From: an uncultured Erysipelotrichaceae bacterium
Lineage (GTDB): Bacteria > Bacillota_I > Bacilli_A > Erysipelotrichales > Erysipelotrichaceae
NCBI GenBank assembly: GCA_910586285.1
Contig: CAJUGR010000024.1
Coordinates: 1-17,583 of the forward strand
Reading direction: 5' to 3'
Length of the DNA stretch: 17,583 bases
Shown here: piece after piece, positions 12,102 to 17,583 of the stretch
How positions within the stretch are numbered: position 1 is the stretch's first letter
Layout: every line of letters begins with the position of its first letter
Position numbers and translations under genes: made by a program
The notes under the pieces: model-generated
Seen by the model: the letters and a program-made list of their open reading frames with translations, nothing else
Database searches by the model: none
Told to the model about the DNA's origin: nothing

Positions 12102-13544
12102 ATGAAAAAACAGCCCGGATGGGCATTGCCCGATTTAAAAGCGGCACAAGTCCGCACCAATCGCCAATCACCCATCAGACATGAAGTATTTACACTGCCG
12201 GAGCAACTGCGCAGGCTTGGGGCAGGGAAGAAATATTATTTGCGCACTTACGGGTGTCAGGCAAACGAACGCGATGGCGAAACATTGGCCGGTATGCTGG
12301 AATTGCTTGGCTTTGCACCAACGCAAGAAACTGCTGATGCTGATTTGATTCTGTTAAATACGTGTGCGGTGCGAAAAAACGCGGAGGATAAAGTGTTGGG
12401 AGAGTTGGGGTCATTAAAGCGATTGCGCAAAACCAATCCCGATGTCTTATTTGCCTTATGCGGATGTATGGCACAGGAAGAAGCGATCGTGACAACGATA
12501 TTAGAAAAATTTTCTCACATCAATTTAATCTTCGGAACTCACAATATTCATCACTTACCTGATTTGTTATATCGTGTAATGGTTGATCACAAACAGGTGG
12601 TGGAAGTGTATTCACAGGAAGGTGAAGTGGTAGAAGAACTGCCGGTCAAGCGCTTTGCCTCACATAAGGCATGGGTGAATATCATGTATGGCTGTGATAA
12701 ATTTTGCACGTATTGTATCGTGCCGTATACGCGAGGAAAGGAACGCTCTCGGGCCATGGAAGATATTCTGGCGGAAATTCGCAGCTTGATTCAAGCGGGC
12801 TATAAGGAAGTGACCTTGTTAGGCCAAAATGTCAATTCCTATGGGAAGGATTTGCATTTGGAGGGCGGCTTTGCGAAACTGTTGGAAGAGAGTGCTAAAA
12901 CCGGTATTCCGCGCATTCGCTTTACCACCTCGCATCCGTGGGACTTCAGTGATGCCATGATTGATGTGATTGCCCGCTATGATAACATCATGCCGTTTAT
13001 CCACTTGCCGGTACAATCGGGAGACAGCGATATTTTGAAAATTATGGGACGACGGTACACCATTGAACAATATCGGGAGTTGTATGATAAAATCCGCGCA
13101 AGGATTCCCGACTGCGCCTTTTCGACCGATATTATTGTCGGTTTCCCCAATGAAAGTGAGGGACAGTTTGAAAAAACGATGGCGATTGTCGATTATTGTC
13201 AGTTTGATAATGCTTATACGTTTATTTACTCACCGCGCGAAGGTACGCCGGCAGCCATGATGACCGATAATGTCCCCTTTGAGGTGAAACAACAGCGTTT
13301 GGCGCGCCTGAATGAAGTGGTGAACCGTTATGCAAGATTGCGTAATGAAGCCTATCAAGATCGCATCGTCAAGGTGTTGGTGGATGGGGTCAGTAAGAAA
13401 AACCCCCATGTTTACAGTGGTTATACAGAAACCAACAAGTTGGTCAATTTCACCAATATTAACGCACAGATTGGTGATATCGTCAAAGTTCGCATTACCG
13501 AATGTAAGACATGGTCGTTAGACGGTGAACAAGTGATGGATTAG
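12102..13544 (+). CDS. miaB: tRNA-2-methylthio-N6-dimethylallyladenosine synthase MiaB
   Basis: A 480-residue radical-SAM methylthiotransferase that adds the 2-methylthio group to i6A37 of tRNAs reading UNN codons. The N-terminal UPF0004 domain supplies the auxiliary [4Fe-4S] cluster through Cys52 (RTYGCQANERDGE), Cys88 (LNTCAVRKNAEDK) and Cys122 (CGCMAQEE). The radical-SAM motif CxxxCxxC is Cys198, Cys202, Cys205 (YGCDKFCTYCIVPYTRG), followed by EVTLLGQNVNSYG and FTTSHPWDF, and a C-terminal TRAM domain ends in VRITECKTWSLDGE. It has an N-terminal extension of about 45 residues before the first domain, as in Bacillus YmcB (509 aa). ATG 12102 is chosen over ATG 12096 because AGGAG (12090-12094) is 7 bases from the former and touches the latter. 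No ymcA follows. Its promoter was not identified. Confidence 0.96.
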   Translation: MKKQPGWALPDLKAAQVRTNRQSPIRHEVFTLPEQLRRLGAGKKYYLRTYGCQANERDGETLAGMLELLGFAPTQETADADLILLNTCAVRKNAEDKVLGELGSLKRLRKTNPDVLFALCGCMAQEEAIVTTILEKFSHINLIFGTHNIHHLPDLLYRVMVDHKQVVEVYSQEGEVVEELPVKRFASHKAWVNIMYGCDKFCTYCIVPYTRGKERSRAMEDILAEIRSLIQAGYKEVTLLGQNVNSYGKDLHLEGGFAKLLEESAKTGIPRIRFTTSHPWDFSDAMIDVIARYDNIMPFIHLPVQSGDSDILKIMGRRYTIEQYRELYDKIRARIPDCAFSTDIIVGFPNESEGQFEKTMAIVDYCQFDNAYTFIYSPREGTPAAMMTDNVPFEVKQQRLARLNEVVNRYARLRNEAYQDRIVKVLVDGVSKKNPHVYSGYTETNKLVNFTNINAQIGDIVKVRITECKTWSLDGEQVMD

Positions 13545-13560
13545 CATTCATCACTTTTTT
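13531..13560 (+). terminator. Terminator overlapping the end of miaB
   Basis: AAGTGATGGA (13531-13540) pairs with TTCATCACTT (13547-13556, one G-T) around the loop TTAGCA, then T to 13560. The left arm lies in the last codons of miaB and the stop is in the loop. Confidence 0.8.
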
Positions 13561-13585
13561 GCGGGAAAGCGATGATTTTCAATGC

Positions 13586-13601
13586 CTTTTGGCGCCAAAA
13601 G
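13586..13601. repeat. 16-bp perfect palindrome in the rnjB promoter
   Basis: CTTTTGGCGCCAAAAG is a complete palindrome without a spacer, ending 3 bases before the -10 TATAAT. With no loop it suits a symmetric protein-binding site rather than an RNA hairpin. It covers the place where a -35 would be. Confidence 0.6.
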
Positions 13602-13610
13602 TGGTATAAT
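13602..13610 (+). promoter_or_regulatory. Extended -10 promoter of rnjB-spoIIIE
   Basis: TGGTATAAT (13602-13610) is a perfect TGnTATAAT; no good -35 is present 17 bases upstream. The leader to the rnjB ATG would be about 80 bases, with AAGGAG at 13683-13688. Confidence 0.75.
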
Positions 13611-13696
13611 AAATTTAGCTATGGCAAGAATGAAGAAAACATCAGAAACATTTTAATTAACATAATGAACAGACAATCATGGAAGGAGAAAGATAG

Positions 13697-15361
13697 ATGG
13701 ATCAAGTACGTATATTTGCGCTCGGCGGACTCGATGAAAACGGTAAGAATATGTATGTAGTCGAGGTCAACGAAGCGATATTTGTAATCGAAGCAGGTTT
13801 AAAATTTCCCGATACAGAACAGTTGGGAGTGGAATTTGTCATTCCCGATTTTACTTATTTAATTGAAAATAAAGATCGAATCAAAGGAATCTTTATTACC
13901 CATGGTCATGATGACGTGGTGGCGGCATTGCCGTATTTATTAAAACAGGTAAAGGCACCGGTTTACACGGGATCATTAACAGCCAATATCATTCATGATA
14001 TGTTAAAAAAAGAGGGCGTAAAGGATGTGAAAATTCATCGCATCAAACGTTCCAGTAAACAGACGATTGATAAAGTGAAGGTACGAACATTCCCGATGAC
14101 TCATGCATATCCCGACAATTTCGGAGTGGCGATCATGAGTGATCAGGGTGCGATTGTTTATACCGGGGAATTCATCATTGATTACGATATGTTATCTCAA
14201 CAATATCTATGTGATTTGAACGAATTATCCGATATCGGAAAGCACGGTGTTTTATGCCTGTTAAGTGAATCACAGGGCGTGGAGCGCAGCGGACATACGG
14301 CTCCCAATCATCGCATTACCAGTCTCGTTGAGCCGGTTTTTGAAAAGGCCGACGGCCGTATTTTGATTTCGGTCTATCGTCAAAGTCTTTATCGGGTAAT
14401 AGAGATCATTGAAATCTGTAAGCGAATGAAAAAGCGCATTTATTTTCACGATAAAGAATTGCGTCATCTGTTAAAGCATCTTGAGGATATGAAGTATTAT
14501 TATTTGCCGCGCGAGATGGAAATCGTAGAGAAACAGTTTCGTGATGACATGGAAGATGTGGTCGTGGTGATCAGCGGTTCCGGAAAGAATTTGTTCCGGA
14601 CTATGAGCAATATTGCCAATCACGAGGACCCCAAAGTGTCCTTTAGGGTGAGCGATACGATTATCATGGCGTCTCCGGTGGTTAGCGGTACGGAGATGGA
14701 AGCTACCGATATGGAAAATGATATCTATAAAGAGGGCGGTCATATTTTCTCTTTGAGTTCCAAGACGGTGTTGTCTATGCATCCCAGCAGTGAAGATTTA
14801 AAAATGATGCTTTATCTGTTTAAACCGAAATATTATATTCCAGTCAAGGGAGAATATCGTCATTTGGTGATGAATGCGAACTTGGGCGTATCCATGGGTT
14901 ATTCACCGGATCGAATTTTGATTTTGGATAACGGTCAGATTGCGACCTTTGAGAATAAAGTGCTGAAGAGTGTTTCCGAACATTTGGAATTAGAAGACAC
15001 GCTTATTGACGGCAATGAGGACTGGGATGTGACCGGTGTGGTTTTGAAGGATCGTGAAGTGCTGTCAACCGATGGGGTGATGATTGTCGGTGTCGGTGTG
15101 AATATGAAAAGCAAGGCGATCATCAACGGTCCGGATGTGCAGACACGTGGTTTGATCTATTTGAAGGATGCCGATTACATCATCAAAGAAGTAGGGGAAA
15201 TGATGGAAGAATGTATCAACAGCGCGGTAGCAGAAAAACGCTATGATAATCTGACCATTCGTGCAGAAGCAAAGGATAAAATCACCAAATATTTGTTAAA
15301 ACAGACGGGAAAACGCCCGATGGTATTACCGGTGATCATGGAAATTAACGTCGGCTCATAG
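13697..15361 (+). CDS. rnjB: RNase J family protein, J2-type with degenerate active site
   Basis: A 554-residue protein with the full RNase J architecture (about 555 in the family): metallo-beta-lactamase core, beta-CASP domain (SVYRQSLYRVIEI in place of FASNIHR), and a C-terminal domain from about 430 to the end (KTGKRPMVLPVIMEI-like). The metal site is altered. The HxHxDH motif reads HGHDDV (His69, His71, Asp73, Val74); His136 of THAYPD is kept; the bridging Asp is Glu158 (YTGEF); His362 (SMHPSSE) appears kept; and the His of PVHGEYR is Lys384 (PVKGEYR). B. subtilis RNase J2, the weakly active partner of J1, also lacks the last His of motif 2 and the PVHGEYR His, and rnjB lies near spoIIIE there, so J2 is the best call. 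It probably works in complex with a J1 encoded elsewhere. AAGGAG is 8 bases before the ATG. Confidence 0.88.
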   Translation: MDQVRIFALGGLDENGKNMYVVEVNEAIFVIEAGLKFPDTEQLGVEFVIPDFTYLIENKDRIKGIFITHGHDDVVAALPYLLKQVKAPVYTGSLTANIIHDMLKKEGVKDVKIHRIKRSSKQTIDKVKVRTFPMTHAYPDNFGVAIMSDQGAIVYTGEFIIDYDMLSQQYLCDLNELSDIGKHGVLCLLSESQGVERSGHTAPNHRITSLVEPVFEKADGRILISVYRQSLYRVIEIIEICKRMKKRIYFHDKELRHLLKHLEDMKYYYLPREMEIVEKQFRDDMEDVVVVISGSGKNLFRTMSNIANHEDPKVSFRVSDTIIMASPVVSGTEMEATDMENDIYKEGGHIFSLSSKTVLSMHPSSEDLKMMLYLFKPKYYIPVKGEYRHLVMNANLGVSMGYSPDRILILDNGQIATFENKVLKSVSEHLELEDTLIDGNEDWDVTGVVLKDREVLSTDGVMIVGVGVNMKSKAIINGPDVQTRGLIYLKDADYIIKEVGEMMEECINSAVAEKRYDNLTIRAEAKDKITKYLLKQTGKRPMVLPVIMEINVGS

Positions 15362-15379
15362 CGGGATTGGAGGGGTCTT

Positions 15380-17583
15380 ATGGCCAAGAGTAAGTCGAGG
15401 AAAAACAATAAGAAAAAACAAAAACAGAAGGAAAATGAAATACTGCTTTATGTCTATGCCTTGTTTATGATTACATTATCATTGATTGGGGCGTTGCAAA
15501 TCGGTTTTGTCGGACAGTTGTTAACGGGCAGTGTAAAATATATTTTCGGAAATTTATATGGAATTTTTTACGGTGTGGTTTTTGTGTTTGCAATCCTGTT
15601 AATGATGAAAAAATCGCTACAAGAAATTCCGTTAAATTATACAATAGGGGCAGTCGTATTGCTTGTAGCATGGTTGATTGCGGCGTCGATTCCCAATGAT
15701 GCTTCTTTGAAAGGAATGGGCGTACTCAGCGCTTATGTCAGTAATTCGGCAGAGATTTTTGTGGGCGAATTGGCGGCCGGTGGCGGTTTGATCGGCGCGA
15801 TGTTGGTCAGTGTTTCCTCTTTCCTGTTTGATTATACGGGAACTTGGATTGTGATCGCTGCGCTGATCACATTAGGACTCATATTGTTGGCGAGCGGAGC
15901 CTTTATGGAGTGGCTTTCCAACACAAAAACAAAAATTAAAGAGCCGTTGGCAGAGGCGCGCAGCCAAAGTAAAGAGCGGCGGATGCAGAAAAAGGAAGCC
16001 CGTAAGGAAGCAAAACAACAGACAAAAATGGCAAACATACGGGTGGATGATGATGAGGAAGATGCAGATGTCATCGGGGAAGCTTTAAGCATTGAGGAAC
16101 GCGTTCAAAAAGGACAGATTTCCTTTTTGGAGGCTGATGAATATCAGGAAACAACAAATGAGGAAGACTTGGATATCCTTAATGAACAGTTGACAATGGC
16201 AGCGGAGGAGCCCAAGGAAACGGTTCCGACACCAATCGAGCAACAAAAGGCAGAAGATCGACGAATTATCGAAGAAACCATCGGCCAACCGGATACGTTT
16301 GTTTCCGCTTTTGAAACCGATTATACCAATTATAAATTACCGCGTTTGAATCTGTTAAAGGATTCCGGTAAAAAAGGAAAGTCCTTAAACAATATCAATG
16401 CGGCCAATGAAAGCGGCCGACGTTTGATAGAAATACTGGATCAGTTCGGGGTAAAAGCCACGCTGGTGGCGACGCACATCGGACCGGCTGTTACCAAATT
16501 TGAGGTCAAACCGGATTTGGGAGTACGGGTGAATAAGATCAGTAATTTACAATATGATATCAAAATGGCACTGGCAGCCAAAGATATTCGTATTGAAGCA
16601 CCGATTCCGGGAAAATCCGCTGTGGGAATTGAAATCCCCAATGTGGAAAAGACAACAGTTTCAATGAAGGAACTGATGAAACAGATGCCGGAAAAATATG
16701 ATGATAAGAAACTGGCCGTGGCTTTAGGTAAAGATTTGATGGGCAACGGCGTTTACGGTGAATTGAATAAGATGCCGCACTTGTTAATTGCCGGTGCAAC
16801 AGGCAGCGGAAAATCGGTTTGTGTGAATACAATTATCACATCACTGTTAATGCGCACGAAACCGGATGAGGTCAAAATGCTGCTGGTGGATCCGAAGAAA
16901 GTAGAATTTACACCGTATCGGGAAATTCCGCATCTGCTGGGACCGGTAATCACCGATGGGGAAGAGGCCAATCGCGCTTTGAAGGTGATTGTCAATATGA
17001 TGGACAACCGCTACGAATTGTTTTCCATGGCAGGAGTTCGTAATATCGGCGGTTACAACGCATATATTGAAAGTCATCCGGAGGAAGGTTTATCAAAATT
17101 GCCGTGGATTGTTGTCATCATTGATGAGTTAGCAGATTTGATGCTAGTTGCGGCAAAAGAAGTGGAATCAAGTATTCAGCGTATTACCCAGCTGGCACGA
17201 GCGGCTGGGATCCATCTGATCGTCGCTACCCAACGTCCGAGTGTGGATGTCATTACCGGTATCATCAAAGCGAACATTCCTTCGCGCATCGCGTTTGCGG
17301 TATCATCGGCAGTGGATTCACGAACGATTTTGGATCAGGTTGGTGCGGAGAAATTGTTGGGATATGGTGATATGTTATACATACCGGTGGGGGAACAAGT
17401 GGCAACGCGTGTTCAGGGAGCATTTGTATCCGATGATGAAGTCGCAGCCATTGCCGGTTATGTCAGTAAGCAGGCAAAACCAAAATATGAAGATGCATTC
17501 TTACGATTGGAAGCACTGGATGGCGGCATTGAGGCAACCTCCAGCCAATCCCATGATGATCCGTTATATGATGAAGTGAAGGA
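15380..17583 (+). CDS. spoIIIE: DNA translocase SpoIIIE/FtsK (3' partial)
   Basis: The frame is open from ATG 15380 to the window end (734 full codons; B. subtilis SpoIIIE has 787), so only part of the C-terminal gamma DNA-recognition domain is missing. After a very basic N-terminus (KSKSRKNNKKKQKQK) come four or five membrane segments (about residues 21-43, 58-77, 86-103, 130-150, 155-172), a charged Lys/Gln/Glu linker (about 180-330), and the alpha-beta motor with Walker A GATGSGKS (472-479) and Walker B WIVVIIDELADLM (Asp582-Glu583), then RPSVDVITG. It pumps chromosomal DNA through the division or sporulation septum. GGAGGGG precedes the ATG by 4 bases and the gene starts 18 bases after rnjB, so they are cotranscribed. 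Whether it is the sporulation translocase or the general FtsK cannot be settled here; the rnjB neighbour favours spoIIIE. Confidence 0.95.
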   Translation, partial: MAKSKSRKNNKKKQKQKENEILLYVYALFMITLSLIGALQIGFVGQLLTGSVKYIFGNLYGIFYGVVFVFAILLMMKKSLQEIPLNYTIGAVVLLVAWLIAASIPNDASLKGMGVLSAYVSNSAEIFVGELAAGGGLIGAMLVSVSSFLFDYTGTWIVIAALITLGLILLASGAFMEWLSNTKTKIKEPLAEARSQSKERRMQKKEARKEAKQQTKMANIRVDDDEEDADVIGEALSIEERVQKGQISFLEADEYQETTNEEDLDILNEQLTMAAEEPKETVPTPIEQQKAEDRRIIEETIGQPDTFVSAFETDYTNYKLPRLNLLKDSGKKGKSLNNINAANESGRRLIEILDQFGVKATLVATHIGPAVTKFEVKPDLGVRVNKISNLQYDIKMALAAKDIRIEAPIPGKSAVGIEIPNVEKTTVSMKELMKQMPEKYDDKKLAVALGKDLMGNGVYGELNKMPHLLIAGATGSGKSVCVNTIITSLLMRTKPDEVKMLLVDPKKVEFTPYREIPHLLGPVITDGEEANRALKVIVNMMDNRYELFSMAGVRNIGGYNAYIESHPEEGLSKLPWIVVIIDELADLMLVAAKEVESSIQRITQLARAAGIHLIVATQRPSVDVITGIIKANIPSRIAFAVSSAVDSRTILDQVGAEKLLGYGDMLYIPVGEQVATRVQGAFVSDDEVAAIAGYVSKQAKPKYEDAFLRLEALDGGIEATSSQSHDDPLYDEVK

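Noticed and set aside
13572..13760. 62-codon ORF overlapping the rnjB start
   Set aside because: It begins upstream of the -10 element and runs out of frame into rnjB; it lacks a ribosome binding site.
1..17583. tRNA, rRNA, CRISPR arrays, insertion sequences, integrase or attachment sites
   Set aside because: None seen: no regular repeat-spacer series, no transposase or integrase motifs, and no duplicated ends around the 8.0-9.2 kb island.

Overview
The window reads as a chromosomal segment of a spore-forming, low-to-mid GC Bacillota. The evidence is a contiguous spoIIGA-sigE-sigG sporulation cluster, sepF-ylmH-divIVA, a T-box controlled ileS, RNase Y, an RNase J2-type protein and a SpoIIIE/FtsK translocase. 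Missing neighbours that Bacillus keeps (ftsZ before spoIIGA, ylmD/ylmE/ylmG around sepF, tepA before spoIIIE) and the compact SpoIIGA suggest a lineage outside the Bacilli, possibly Erysipelotrichia. That placement is inference.

Layout. 1-486: 3' part of long-form hpf (ribosome hibernation), ended by a strong hairpin. 550-2982: spoIIGA and sigE (coupled; a Spo0A-box-like promoter ahead), a terminator, then sigG behind its own sigma-F-like promoter. 3032-5034: ylmC/ymxH, then sepF-ylmH-divIVA as an operon for division and cell-pole functions. 5045-8014: tRNA-Ile T-box leader and ileS. 8020-9156: an AT-rich accessory island holding a reverse-strand Xre-type regulator, a perfect 15-bp inverted repeat overlapping a divergent sigma-A promoter, two tiny membrane-protein ORFs, and about 490 bp with little coding content. 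9157-11610: rny-ymdB. 11799-12052: a single-gene 2[4Fe-4S] ferredoxin. 12102-13556: miaB. 13586-17583: rnjB-like RNase J with a degenerate metal site, then spoIIIE/ftsK, cut by the window end.

Functionally the core genes link sporulation onset (SpoIIGA activating pro-SigE, then SigG in the forespore), septum and pole organisation (SepF, DivIVA, SpoIIIE) and RNA metabolism (HPF, YlmH, IleS, RNase Y, RNase J2-like, MiaB). The least explained part is the island between ileS and rny. The clearest biochemical oddity is the RNase J paralogue, which lacks several metal ligands. No tRNA, rRNA, CRISPR array or insertion sequence was seen.
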